From Dasyornis broadbenti (taxonomy: Eukaryota; Chordata; Aves; Passeriformes; Dasyornithidae), in NCBI GenBank assembly GCA_013397935.1, contig VZRN01000634.1:1552456-1616455 (forward strand): a DNA stretch of 64,000 nt. The letters run 5' to 3'. The translations under genes and the position numbers were made by a program. Below, piece by piece: positions 6,280-21,200 of this stretch; the stretch's first letter is position 1, and every line of letters begins with the position of its first letter. The notes beneath the pieces are model-generated. The model had not been told where the DNA came from. It did not search any database and was given only the letters and a program-made list of their open reading frames with translations.

Positions 6280-9200
6280 ATTCCTTTACCACACCCCAAG
6301 GAAAAACAGGTTCATCATGTGAGCAATGCTGATGATCACACAGCAAATACTGAAAAAACCCCAAACTAGCTACAAGTGTTCTTATAGTCACCTGTGTATT
6401 TCCATGAGCCCTGTGGGATGACATCCATCAGATACCTGGAAAGCTAATTTCAATCACCCTGGCAAGCTTCTGTCTCAATCACAGTTTTTATTTACTCACC
6501 AAAGACGGAAAAGGAAACAGAGCAACTGCCCGACCCAAGCCCTCATGAAAGCATGATCCTACCCATATCTGGTACGTCAGGTACTGCATATCAGTTCTTA
6601 AAGCCAAAGGGAACGCTTTCCCTATTTTCCATTGCAGACCAAAACTAAGACCAACCCTTTCCAAGTCTGGCTGTTGATGGAAAAGAGCTGGATGTTGTGC
6701 ATTTGTTTGTGATGGGATTTGCAAAAACACTTAAGAGAACTGGGAGCATAAAACCCATTACATTTCCCTGACATGCATTTATTGAGCTCCCTGAAGTGTT
6801 TTAAAAACCCCCACTGAAAATTACATTGAGACTGCAAGGAAACACTGTGCAGATGTCAGGAATGAGATCAGCAGCGACTTCCCCTCCCCTCTGTGAGAAG
6901 AGGCTCCAGCAGCCCAGATGGAGAGTCTGGCAGTGACTGCTTCCCCACCTGAGAAGATCCCAAAGACCCTGGCCCAGGTCAGACTGAGGCATGCGGGTTC
7001 CAAGCCCTGTGCTGGCCCAGGGGCTGCAGCCCAACCTTGGAGCAGGTGGATGGTTTGGAATGGCAGCGCCTGCTGCCAGCTCCCACCCATCCCCACTCCT
7101 CTGCTGCTGCATTACAAGCACTCTGTGCAAACACAGCTCACAAGGAAAGCTCTTCTCTCAGCAGTCTGCAAGCATTTACAGCCAGAATCAATACACACAT
7201 CAGTGCTCCTAAAAGGAATTTAATTTATGATAATTAAATACATTAGTTCCAATAAAACAATGATTTCTCTATTTACCAAAGGAAAGTAATGGGTTGAAAG
7301 TAAATTAATTTGATACAAATTTGGGGTTGGGTTTAATCCTTCAGATTTTATTCTTAATTTCTCCTGATACTTTTTAATACTGTGAATCATTGTTATTTTA
7401 TTTTCCTGTGATAACACATTAAAATAAACTACTGAAAATATTGACTTAAGCCCTGGACAGAAAAGGAGGAGCAGACATCCTTGAATGTGAGTTTGATGAA
7501 GATGATCCTGCACTATTTGGAAAGTCAGCCTCACGTTCCCTGCATACATTCCAGGAAAAGCAAAACACTTTGCAAGTGGATTCAGACCACATTTATACCG
7601 GGGAGTTCGTGATGTGGAGACCCAGAAGTGGTACTGTATTCGTACAGGTGTAAAGGAAATGAAAGTCTTCATCCTCGCCCTACTATCCAGACTGCATGGC
7701 CAGCCACAGATGTTGATGCCTTGAAGAAGTTCCATCTAAGCACAAAATTGAATAGTTTTGTCCCAAAGTTCTATTCCACTGACAAGATGCTGCATGAAAC
7801 ACTATTAGAGATGTGTGAGTGAAAATCATGAGCAGAGTAACTGGGTCCTTATGTGTCGGTATCATCCATCAGCCGTTCATTCTCATTATTAAATACACCA
7901 TCCCTGCACTGTGCTCACATTCATGCTACTGATGGGGAACTGAGCACACAAGGAAAAGTTTGTTGGTTACCAGCAGTAGAAGCATAAACCTCCAGCAGAC
8001 AAAGGTACTCTCACCACTTATTTTGCAGACATTATTGTGGCCTACTTTCCTCACTAGGTAAAAAACCCATGATCCGAAGACTCAGAAAAATCTCAATAAA
8101 GCATTTGCCACTAGAGGAGGCTATTCCATAATTTTTTTTCCAGTGACACACACCTGTACCACCGAAATCTCAGTGGAGAGTTTCTGCAAAATCACCACTA
8201 CTGTTTTAAAGCTATTCCTATTTGTGAATTCCTTTGAAATCAGAAAATTCCTCAATAACTGAACTGGTACTTATTCTTGAGCCAAAGAAAAAATAAGTTC
8301 ACAAAACCCACAGGGTTCATAATCCGGATAATTTCTGCCTGTTTTAGTATAATGGTGCTTTTGCAGCTCTGCAGGCAGTGAGAGGGAAGATGCTGGTGAA
8401 TAAGTTGGGGCTTTCAGGGACTCTGCTGATCTGTAAATACAATAACACTTGGCAGAGAAACTTCAGCTGGATGAATTATCAATGAGGCCCTATTATCATC
8501 AAGTGCATCCGTTTTCTTCACTACTTCCTATCTTTTTTATATAGTCTTTTGAGCACCTGACAACTTCAGACAATACATCTATCAGACTCCAGATGACCAA
8601 ATTTAGGATTCATTCCCTCAAACAACTGTGTGGGTCCTGCATTTTGTTCCACATCTGAATGGGACCACATTTTAGAACACTGCAATTTTCTAAGAAACAG
8701 ATTTGCCCTTTCCAGTCTGGCCTAGGTATAAACCGGTATTAAGGGAAATGGGCCAGGTAATTCTATTGGAAAAATCTTGGGCTCATAAAACATCTCTGGC
8801 TGATGGTCCCAGAAATAAATGCCCTTTCTCCACACACAGAACAAGCACATCCCAGAGGAGATCAGGGAGAAAGGTTTGTCCGGCAATCCCATTTTTCATG
8901 CATCACTCACAGGCTCCTGTACAATCTTTGGAGACTCCTTCTTGCCTGTTCTCTAATTTGAGGAACAGAGACTTGGTTCTTTAGGTCTGTATTCAGCCCT
9001 GTATTCAGCCAAAGCTCGTGGTCAGAGAGGCCTTTGATAGAGGGTGACAACTGCAAGTTTCAGTCATGTTTTCAGAGCTCACCTCGAGCTGTGCTGGCTC
9101 CCACGGGAACTTCTAGGGGAAAATTCCCAGAGACCAGCCCTGTAGACATGATACAAAAAAAGCCACTTGTATCCTCTGCCGCACGCCAGGCTGGGAAGTG

Positions 9201-12200
9201 CCTCCTACTCTGGGATGGATACTTGAGAGACTGGAGATAACATTCCCTAGGGTTTAGACGTGGGTACCACAACACACATGGTGCATCTGCGGCTCTGCGA
9301 CGCTGGAAGTGCTCCCCTCCCACTGCAGCACTGCAGCACTACAGAGCCCCGGCACTTCAGTGGGAAGCAACCAGGCCCATTTTTAGGTACAAAACCTGGA
9401 TGTGGCTACTCAGTGGAACCTTCTGTGCTGTTGCTCTGGCTCCCAACTCATAAACTCCAAATCTGACTCTACACCATTAAACATTCCCACCTTCATTTCC
9501 TGTGCAAAGAAGCAGTTGTTAAAAAAAAAATTAATTTAATTTAATTACAATCTTTAAATTAAAGAACTGTGTAACTAAGTTCTCAATTATAGTGGTGAGA
9601 GCTCTAACTCCACATCTCAGCATTAGAGGGAGTCCTACTCCTGTTTAATTCTCTTTGCAAAGCTAAGGAGGAAAGTTGGAAGCATGGCTTTAGTGAACAC
9701 ATCCCAGCATTCAGTCAGCAGCACTAGAAAAAGGAACAAGAAAAAAACCAAGATCGTATTTCATGCTCTGCAGTGAACCCACAGCACACAGCAGCATAAA
9801 AATCTGGTCCCTCTCCGAATGGCATTAGCATTCCTGCTCTTAAGCAACCCTGCTCTGAGCTGCAGCCCTTGAAAGAAGATTCACACAACACAGGTTCAGT
9901 GACCTTAGAGATCCAAAAGGATTTATCAGCCTTTAAAGTAGTTAGTTTTTATATTGATAGGCTTGGAGAAATCCACCAGACCTGGCCAGAAGGCAGGAGT
10001 CACCCACCTCTGGTTCCTGGATATTGTGGTAATGACTGACGCATACAGACACCCATAAATAAATGGGCAGGTGACTCCGGTGACATCATGTCCCTCAGTA
10101 CTGGAGCCAGGCAGAGAAGGGACAGGCCAGTCTCTGCATCATGGCTTGAGTCAGGTCACCTTGTTCAATACACATAGTCTGGGGTGCACCTGGACAGCTG
10201 CTGAAGGTGTGAGCAGGGGTGTCTTTTATCAGCAGCACACAACTTTAATAGGCTTGTTACTCTGCTGTCAGTTTCAATGCGTTCATAAGAAGAAGATTCA
10301 TCCCTTTGTCAGTTATTAGAGGAAAGGTGTTAATTCACGTTACATTTTTAATTCTTCTCTGTCCCTAGAAGCAAGAAGTGAATGGGGTAGATGTTAACTG
10401 ACTATTGATGGATGTTAGGTACTATCACATTTGCCTGCTGGATTTATGAACTAGTTTTTCTGCAGCTCCTTATGCTTTTATGTCAGTCACTTTCCTTGGA
10501 ATAAAAGGTCCATCCTCTCCAGATGGTATCTAATGGGGTAGGGTATTCAGCCGTATTCTGGAACCAGACTCTTGTTTACAGTTTGCCCAGGGACAATTCC
10601 TTTCCTTTCCCTTCTGACTTGACGTGGCTGGGGCACAACCCCTCTGGTGTGGCCATCAGGGTTCCATTTCTGGGAGAAGCATTCAAAGAGAGCAATGCTG
10701 CTGATTGGCCTCTTCACACAATTCTAGAGCCAGCCCAGGAGGAACCCCCATGCTCATTCAAGGGACCCCGAATTGTGCCACCATAGGTGCCAATTACCTT
10801 CCTGATGCATAAAACATGAAGCTTCTCCTCCATAAACCAGTACTCTAAGGAAAAATGAATGGATATGTTTGATCTCAAAGAATTCTTCCTGGCTTGAGCA
10901 CTGGATGACTTTGAAAGAGGTGGAAATCAACTCTCCACTGCCAAGTGGCCTGGGCCAGGCTAAGCACCACTGTCTGATAGGAAATGGAGAAGGAGGCCCC
11001 AGATTTGGCCCTTGTTCAGCACGCAGCCTGCTGAGTTCCAGACAGCGATGTCGTATGCAATTTATTGGGGATTTTGCTGCCTTCCATAGTCTGAGAGTTT
11101 ATTTTGTTAACTCAGATTTTAACTGCCCTAAATAGAGGGCAGGGGATGGTGCAGTGCTGCTCTCCTGTGCCTGTTCTCTCGATGCTGATGACACATCACT
11201 TAGACTGATGGGGGTATGCACTTTTTCCTGTTTTTAAGCCCCTGCAAACTTCAAGATGGGATAAACAACACTACCCGTGCTGGATAATACAAGGTAACGC
11301 TTAACAAAACAAGTCATGGGAGGAAATTATTTGGGCTGCTGATTTTGATAATCTATTTCCTTAATTTAAAATACACAAGAGCACACTCTGTGCATCAGTG
11401 CATCTGTCACTCACAAAGGTGACCATTTGAACAAGCATATGACTGGTGTACGGTAATACCTCCTCTTTTGGAAATCCAGCCAGAGGAGCCAGTGGGAAAT
11501 TTGATAACCTACAAAAAGCAGTAAAAATGGCTAAATGTCACAGGAGATGGGCACAAATATTTCGCCCCACTGTGAGGACACAAAGGCAGCTGGTATAGAG
11601 AAAGCATGCACTGATGATACTGTGTCTAGCACTCTTTTACCCAAAGATCTATATATATTTGACTGAACACACAGTTCTGACAAGTTTTCCCAACTCCTTT
11701 CAACTTAAGCCAGAGAACTGATGAAAATAAAGGTGAAAGGTAGATTACTATTTAGCTCTTGTTATGTCAATCTTAACAGTCTTCTAATAAATGAATGTCA
11801 TGAAAATACTTATTACCAACTTTTTAAGCAAGAGGCTGTGTCTACAAGAAAGCCAGGCTTCATTTAACCTGACAGAGGAAGAAATATTCTGGAATAGAGG
11901 AGGAAGAGCTGGTTCACTCTGGCCTGTCCAGAGGCTGACTCTGGATTGACATAAAGGCTGTGTGATCTGCACAGATCCCCAGTGCTGCACACCACGGGGC
12001 CAGGGACACCCACCCCACTTCATCAGCTGTGGGGTGACCCTGCAGCTCTGCACCAGGATGATCAGTGTGCCAGTGCTGCTCCAAGAGGACAAAACATCTG
12101 TTTTCCTACTCTGCTAAAATGGTACTTCAATGAGGCTACAGCTACTCAATATAATTTGAGAGACGGGATAGAACAACATTCTTTTTTATGCTCCACTCCA

Positions 12201-15200
12201 TGTTTTGCTGTGCTCTTCCAGTCAATCGGTGAAGCATCCTATGTTTGTTTTTATCATTGGCTGCAATTAAACCTACAGGAAACATGTGATAAATGTAACC
12301 TTCCCACAGGGATTATTACTCTGCAAGCCAGTGACTAACCACCAGATAAAACACCTAAATGACACCAGCATCAATTTTTCACAAAGCAAGACTAAGATGA
12401 ACGTCTTACAGTAATAATGTTAATTACACTGGGTGGATAAAATAAGAAGAAAAACGCCCAGAGAATTCAGTGAGGGATGCTAAGATCTGTAATGCTTAAA
12501 TAGCCAAATGCAATTAAAAGACTCAGTCTTTAGTCATCAGCAATTTTGCAGCTCCACTGTAGGACATAAACAGTGGAGCCAGAGCACTGTGACAAGGGAA
12601 CAGATTTCTGCTTTGCTCTACAGCTGACAAGCCTTTATCTGTGGGATGTTTGACATTTAACGTGTTTTTTTTTTTTAAATAGACTTGGCAAAACCGGACA
12701 GATGACTGTAACAATTAGTAGTCATTTCCTAAAGCAATTATTTATCCCATCAGATCTTCTATTGTTTTTAGATGTGACCAAGAGAATTTAAATGTCAAAA
12801 GACATTAGGGATCTACATGTGAGAGGAGAACATACCTGAATATCCAACATCTGTTTGTGTGAGTGGCACCCAGCAGAGCCCAGCTGGTCTGGCACCAATG
12901 CCTCTCTCTCAGAGCTGTGGTTCACAGGGTGCCTCAGAGCAGAACTGCTCAGTCTCGACTACACCAGAACCATGAAACCTGAGCAGAGAAACAGTGCAAA
13001 AGACTGACCCACTCTGAGTCTGTGGTGAGCTCACCTGAAGTTTGGCAAAACCAGGAAAACTCAGGAATGCCCAACTGCTCCATGGATTGGAGTCACCTCC
13101 AACGTTTCACGGAGCTGTCCATGACAGCTTCTCATGACCTGTCCACTAAACAAGTCTGTAACTGCAGCCCTTCTTCTTAACAATGTCATATCTACCTTTC
13201 GCAAAATAATGGCGGTATTTTGGCTGAAGCTTAAAGGCACTTCCACAGATAAAATTCTCTTAACTTCTTGGCCTGTGCATCATGAAATTTTTTTTTTGCT
13301 GGGTTCCTGTCAATTATGGTTGTTAGCCAGGGCCAATTAAGCATTGGTTACTTGGATAAACATACCCCACTGAGAAGTAATTTTGAAACTGCTATGGAAA
13401 ACCACAAAACTGTTCCACAAGCCAAGGGCATATTGAATATTGAAGATTCCTGTACTAGCAAAATGAGACTGGCTGTCATTCACCAGCGCAAGTGCCCTGG
13501 GAAATGGCTATTTCCCACCCACCACACCATGCAGGGTAACCTGTTACCTACCAAGGCCTTACACAAGTCTTCCTCCTTTATCTCATCTACTCTCCTTAAA
13601 TAAGGCTTTGCTCCTACAGTGTCACCTAAAGCTCAGCTCTGCTACCTGAACTGCTTGTTGAACTATGCATACATTCTTTAATTACCATACTTTCGTTATT
13701 TTTACAGCTAACTTTGCAATTGGTGCTAATCTAAATCAACTCCAGCACACAGCTCACACATACTTGCTCGAAAATATCCTGACTTGATTACCATTTTCGT
13801 CAAAAAATCAAACAAGATCACTATAATTTTCTGGATATTAGTTTGGCTGTTAAGCAACAGTGTACCCACAATTCATTTACTACATCAAATTGCTGAATGC
13901 CAAACAAGCAGGACTTGTCAAGCTCTCTTGGTCTGTACATCCACAAACTAAAAACAACACCAAGAAACAAAAAAAAACAACAAAAAGAAAAACCAAAAAG
14001 GTAACACCTTATATAGGTTTCTGCAGTCAGATGTTAAATCAACCTGTTTGCAAAGTAACAATAAAAACTAGACCCTTATCTTTATATTCCAGTTAAAAAC
14101 CTCATAGATGCATAATATAAATCAGGAACCTTTTTTTAGACTTACAGAATTACCCACAAGTGCTCTCAGCAAGATGAGATTACAAATCAATGATGGCTGT
14201 GCTGAGAGCTACATTATGGCTGACCCTGACTATAAAAAATGTGAGGAATGTGAAATACGTTCCTTTTCCATCTATTTTGTTTCCACACAATACCACACAC
14301 AACTGAACCCATTCAGCTTTCCCAACTAATTTTTTTTTTTTTCAGCTTGAATGCAAATAAAACATTTACCTGCTCCTTTAAGTGACAAGTTTTGTTTTAA
14401 TGAGGTTTTTCCCAATGTCTTCACACAATCTGCAGCACTTCAGAGCAATATCTGAAATTTGAATTAAAGAGCCCAAATGTCTTGCTTTTAAGAACACTTT
14501 TTTTCCTTTTAACCAGGCTGAAGCTACTTGTTGAAATCCTTCATTCATCTCCAAACTGCAGTTCTTCATGCAAAATTATTGGTACTATTTTCTTCTGAAT
14601 GTCATGGTTGGTCACTCAGGAGATTCCTTTTGCTCATGAAAACTTTAGGCACCTCAATAAAGCTGAAGTTTTAAGACTAATTTGGAAGGAACCCCATGCT
14701 ATTATTCAAAGCAGAGCAGCTTCTGCACAGAGGGAAGGAGCCCCGCCTGTCTGTGTGCGAGTGCTGTGGTTTGTCTGAGGGGCAAAGGCTGCACTGAAAT
14801 CCCATATCCAGGAGTGCAGTGAACTCCTTTGCTTTCCCTGCTGCGCTGCCGCTTCTCCCGGCGCTGACACTGCCAGTCTGCTGCTTCTCCTCAGCAGCCA
14901 TGAGGAAGGGCCCAGGACAAATGGAAACACCCTCATTCCACAACTGATAAAGCCACTCACCATAGGGCAATGCCTGCCACAGACAGTCACCTCCAGCCTG
15001 GTACAGTCAAAAGAAAAATAAATGCTTTCAGCCAGCAAACAGAGACTGTTAAACAATGTGATCTGTGTGGCCCATGAGATGAGCTAGAGGAGAGAACTGC
15101 TTCATCATTTCCAGTGTTGTCTGCTCATTTCACTGAACAAGTGGTGGCATGGAAGGGAAGCAGTGGAAGTTTTACAAAATAAATACTCCTACAGCTGTCA

Positions 15201-18200
15201 CCAGCTTCCAGGCACCCAGCTAAAAGGAGGCATTTGTTTTCAAATTGCACATTAAGGCTTGGAAAGGATGAAATTATCATCGTCATCATCAAATACTTCA
15301 ATATTTGTAATATGGTAACATCTAGGAGCCACAATTGGGTTCACAAACTGAATCTGCAAAGGGATGGAGACAGAGATCCTGCTCTGAGCAGATAACTAGC
15401 ATTCAAACTGACAAATTATTGTTTCTGCTATCAATAACCTGATTTAAATAGTGGATGGGAAAACAAGTAACAAGAGACAAAGCCCTGGATCTTTCTGCGC
15501 TGCTCTGCCTTTGCCTGCTGGAGTCTTAAAATTAATGAATTCACTTCACTGGAAGAAATGCATATCTACTCTCAGCTGAAAGAGGAAGGATTTTGTAGTT
15601 TCGTTGAGTTTCTCTGTATCTTGCCTCTTTTTAGCCTCTTTGGAGCACAGAGTAGCAGAGGTGTGATGGGCCAGTTCATGAGACATTTCAAAACATGGAC
15701 AAACGAAAGAATTTAATTTAAAAAAAAAAATTCACTTTTTCTTTTTTTTTCCTTTCGGCAAATTGAAGTATCTGCTAATTTAATGTTAGGTGAAATCTGG
15801 CTCTTTGTAAAGGTTAACTTTTTATTTTCTTTTTTTGAGCACCTGGAAATGATGTTCAGTGGGTATATCAGAATAAAAGGCTTCAATTTACAGGCATTTT
15901 CCCCCAAGATTTCTTCTCAACATTTTACCAAAATCAGGAAGAAGTCATTAAATGTTTCAGTTTCATCAAGCCTTCTGTCTAGGTCCCCAAAGATGACACA
16001 ATAAAAACAAATTAAGGGTTCTACTACCATCAGTATATATCCGTAGGAAGTGCTGGGGCTGAGGCAGGACTGACTGTCAAGTACCTGTAGGTAAGAAAAG
16101 CTTGGAAATTCAATGGCCCAGAATGATCACACTGTCATTTCCACAGGGTGGTAGCAGCGGGCACTCAGGGAAAATCCACCTGAGATGGAAAAATGTGTCT
16201 TATTTCTGCCGTTGTCAACAAGACCTACTTGACAGTGAAATTTCAGGTGTTGCAGAAGTCGCTGGTATGGATGTGCAGGCTGTAAACAACTGGCCCCTTT
16301 CAGAAATAAGGGAGGACACAGTTTCTATTAAGCAGGACAAATCAATAAAACATGGGAAGAGACACTGAGAAAACTTATGTTCCAGCTACTACAGCAACAC
16401 CTTTTTAATCAATAGGGAGAATGCAAAAATATACAAAGCAATGGACAACACAGCTGCAATTATTACTTCATGTGATACCATGCTTCATTTGCATTGTGAC
16501 ATCCAATCAGTCAGAATTAAATTTTGTGTGCTACCCTATGTCCCCAGATCTCTCCTTCAGCTAATCTGTCACATCCTTTACAGAAGTGTTACAAATAAGA
16601 TTTATCAGGATGACAAATGGAGCTTTCATTCCAACTGTGCCCCACGCTCGCCGTGCTCCGTGCACAAGCAGCAGCTCAGCTGCTAAGCAACAAAAAGAAG
16701 CAGAGAAAGAAAAAGCTCCCCCTTTGCCCCCCATCAGAAATGCATCTCCTTTGGCATATCAAACCATGTGAGAAAGGGAGTCAGGTCCACCACAGATGGA
16801 ATAATTTTCCTGCAGATTCTCAGGGATGGGGGGAAAAAGTTGTGTGCATTTGCCGGGTCTCTGATTAACAACAACCCTTGATTTGCTGGGTCCTACAGCA
16901 AGTTCCTGTTTTCAAAACTGCATTCTGTTCTGTTCTTCCACTTTTTTTTTTTTTAAGCTGACTCATAGAATAGCTGCTGCCTGGGGCAGCACAATGTCTG
17001 CTGTGGCCCTCCCAGCACACACTGCCTGCTTTGACACTCCACACTTGGCCAGTGACTGCCTCAATGCCTGTGCTCTCTCAGTCGGTAGAATACACAGACA
17101 CAGACCTCAGCAATCATATTCCAGAGTAATCTACTTCCCAATGATTTTTAAACTACTGTTACATTTATTCCAGATTTCTCCCTCTCCAATTCTTGTCAGA
17201 ATTTACCAGGCAGCCCATACTAGACATTGCACTTAATATTGATATTCTGCTTAGTACTATTTTATTTTCACTAACCCCAAGCACTGGATTTAATTGCCAG
17301 CCTTGCCATATATCTTTATAACAAAACCAAACGTTGTTTTGTTTTTCAGCCAACAAGACTCCTACCACAAGGGAACTGCAGGGGAAAGGTCTGAGGACTG
17401 CTATGGTTTGTGTCTTCAAGTCTGAAACTGCCCACAGTAACAGCCTTTGACATAACAGGTTTAGAGCCAAAATAACTCGATCTCCATCACAATGTCCGTG
17501 ACAGTCAAGTGAAAACTCAGAGCTGAGTTTACAGACAAGTCATGGCACAGTAACAAGATCCAAGGTTCCTCACTGCTCTTGGTCTTAGTTCCTAGAAAAT
17601 AAGAAGCAATGTAGTGAATTTACACTGTTTCCTTTGAATTTAAATAAACTGGATGCCATCCTTTTACTTGAAATTTCCTCTACTTCAGTGTCATCTATAC
17701 AAGCATATACAATGCATATTTACTATTATTTTCTTGGTTCAGCTTTTCTTAATGCGGTATGATAAAGCAGACTTATCACAGCACTTACCACAGATTTAAC
17801 TCCAATAGAGCAAAGTAGATGTCACTGTCTACAAACCTTGTAATGGATGGGATAATTCAGCAAAACAACAGCTTAGAGGCATGTGTAAGACCTTGAATGT
17901 TACCTAAAGAGCTATGTGAGCTCTACCTGCATTTTGTGGGATGGCTCTTAGCTGGCTCCTAACAACAGAAACACAGATTTATTCCTTATTTCAAATACTG
18001 AACAGCACAACCGGTCTGAGCTCTTCCCTTAGCTCCGATCTGCAGTGCACCCAGCACCTCCTAGGCTTTGACACACTTATCTTTGCGGGAGTCCTTGTAG
18101 CCAGTTTTGCCTGTGTTCCTGTATTGGGGGGCTGTCTGGTATCCCACCCCTCACACAGCCACGCTGCCTGACCCTGATCGCAATCTCTGAGCAGCAGCAA

Positions 18201-21200
18201 AGCTGCAGTGCCAAGGGTGAGTGGTGATACTCAGAGCTACACCACAATGAAGAACCTTTGGAAGCTGTGCAGACAGAGAAGGGCAGGAAACAGGACAGAA
18301 ATACAAAGTTTAGAGCACAGGCCACAGCCCCTTGAAGTCAGTGATACAACACCACAACCATATTCAAAACTACTAGGACTTTCATTTTCAGGCACAACGT
18401 TTTTTTTACCTGCATGGGACAACAGGTATAACATCTAACAGCTGAGTATCAGGGAATTTTCTACAAGATTTATTTCTATCAAGAATAACACCAAATAAAG
18501 GAATTACCAGACCAGAGAGAAATGCAAGCCCACTTACCCTAAATACTAAAAAGTAAAGTATATGCATTTTTCAGTAGATACCTCTTCTTCTTTCCTCTGC
18601 CAACTCCATCTGATACTATGAGAGTGGTTTAAATACTAAAACATCTGAATGTGAATCCCTGCCAAAAGCTAGCTGCAATTAATCTACAACTAGATATTTT
18701 GATCACTGGCACTTCCATGGAGACACAGACACCAGAAGCCCAAGTACACCATCTCCCAGGTATCCCCACATGAACTCCAGTTTCTAGAAGACCCAGCTCA
18801 AATTCACTATATTTAACTCTGTGTGTTTACAGAAAAAAAAAAAAAATGAACTTTGCATAAACGTTTTAAAAATCAATGTCCGGCATCAAATTGAACAGAC
18901 TTAAAATACAGTGTCAGAGCTGGAGTCTGAGAGAAACTGAATTAACAACTGAATTACCATTTTTAATCACAGACCCCCTCACTTGCCAACAGCCATTAGC
19001 ACAGTGACATAAAGCTCACCCAGGCCCTAGGATAACACCCTCCTGCCCTTCCAGTGCCAGGCAGCAGCCATGGGCAAGGGCCAAAGCCACCTGCAGGTGA
19101 GGAGCCACGAGGCAATATCTGTGCTCCAATGGCAAGAGAACGTGTGTGCTCAGGCTCAAAGACCTCCAGACCACACCTGCGCCATCCACATCGCTAGCAC
19201 CCTCTGCCTGCAGTCCTGGGAGAGCCGGCCCCACTCAGTGCCGGGACAGAGGCCCACGGTGCCACCTCTGCAGTCTGGGCTGGTGACACGGCCGGAGCTG
19301 AGCAGGACCCAGCCCAGCCACACAGCACAGCTTTCACTTTTAGCTCGTCCTAACCACACCCTTGCCTCATTTGTGCCACAGCCAAATTAGCAGCCACTAC
19401 TGCAGGCAGAAAGAAACCATGGGGCCCAACGCATTGACCATTTTAGGATGTCCTCCTCAGCTCATCTGAAGACCCAGCTTTGTTCTTTCAGTAGATGCTG
19501 AATCAAAACCCTCCTAAGGACATCTGGCTTGACTTTGCTGCATGGTCTGCATCAGCAAGTAGCTAGAGTTTCCTTATTGAAAATTCTACATATTAAAAGT
19601 GCCAGAAAGGTACCTTTGAGTCATGTTGATAAATCCTTGTTTAATAGCTGTCAAGGGAAGATGACAGATTAGCCAGAGGGGGATCTCTGGGCATCCAGCA
19701 CTCACAGGCGTATCATGTAGAATAAAATGCAGATGTAAGGAATGATCACATCACAGTGCCAGGCAGCATCACATCTGCCCATAACATATGGATATCAGCC
19801 TGCATAAGGAAAACCTTTATGGTCTTATCACAGGCAGAATGACACTCTGGAGCCTGCTTTGGCTGGAGGAGTCAGGAACACCGAAACCATGCATTGCCTC
19901 ACCAAGAATGCAAACACCTCCGGGCTCCTGGAGCAGAGGCACCTCCACAACAACCCCAGACACAAGAGGATGCTGTTACTTTATAGCTGCTGCCACGAGA
20001 GGTTTCACTTGGTTTTGTCAATTATCCATTGCACCCAAGCAGATTAATTAAAAATACAAATGCTTTGAGTTTTAGACCAAACATGTAGCAAACCCCCAGT
20101 TTTTCCTGTTCTGCTGCGGTCGTCCTCCTGCATCTCAAAGGACAGAGTAGTGGATCTCCAGAATGGCATTTAAGAAAGTACCTATGTACAACACTTGGGC
20201 AACTTTTCCTCCTGTGCTATAGCTTTGTCACATAAAGCTCATGGTCTTACATAAAAAGGACTGAGGCCAGATGTAAAATTTGCAGATAAAATCTTTACAA
20301 ACAATACACAAATTCACAGTGAGTCATGCCAAAAACCTGTGATGTATAGCAAGCCTAATCTTCCTGAATAATTGTTTTCCTTCCCATCCCACACTGCTGT
20401 ATTTTTCACTATTTTAATTTTTTTATTAAAACATACGTTTGTTTGGAAACAACATACATTATTGAGCTGTTTCTGGTTTAGAAAACAGAATCATTAACAT
20501 GATATAGCACACAAGTGCATCTCTAGTTTGTGTTATTTTCTGCTTTGTCAGTTTGACTCAGTCTGTTTTAAATTGCACAAGCTATTTTAATGTCCTTTTT
20601 CCATTTCAAATCTGCATTCTGTAAGTGTAACTGAAAAGATAACAGTTCATTTTCAGTCTTGCACTCAAATCTGTTGAAGAAGGCTTTAGCTGAATATTCT
20701 TTTATTTAAACTCTCTTTTTGATTATATTAATTTTATAACAAATTTGTTTAGAAAAGCTAGTCAGTAAAAAAAGGTGAGGCTTGATTTGAAATCTTTGCA
20801 TGGGCCTGAAGGCAGGCAGATTCCAAGCAGACCAGCGAGAAGGATGCTTCATAACAGTGAATTTGACCTGGTACTGGATGAGTGGAAACATCCCAAGCCT
20901 GTTGAGTCAGGGTAACAATGGCACCAAGACGCCTCAAGAGCAGACTCTGAGAAACCACCTTTATCAAGTCACTTCCAAATCTTTTTCCTCCCTTGTTCAC
21001 ATCAGACACAGGAAAAGAGTCCACCTATGCTTTGGAAACATCTCTTATTTTCACGTATGTCTCTTGGATATACCACAGAGGTGCATGAAGGTGGAAAGCA
21101 CAAAGCAGAATAAAACCAGCTCCCTCCTTGCACACATTTCTGTTTCTTTGGCTGAAACCTTGGATCAACTCATGAATCACAGAGCATTTTATCCTAATTT

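Noticed and set aside
7220..7735. 171-codon minus-strand frame
   Set aside because: No recognisable domain, runs into AT-rich low-complexity sequence and has no start or splice context. Parts of the opposite strand are also open.
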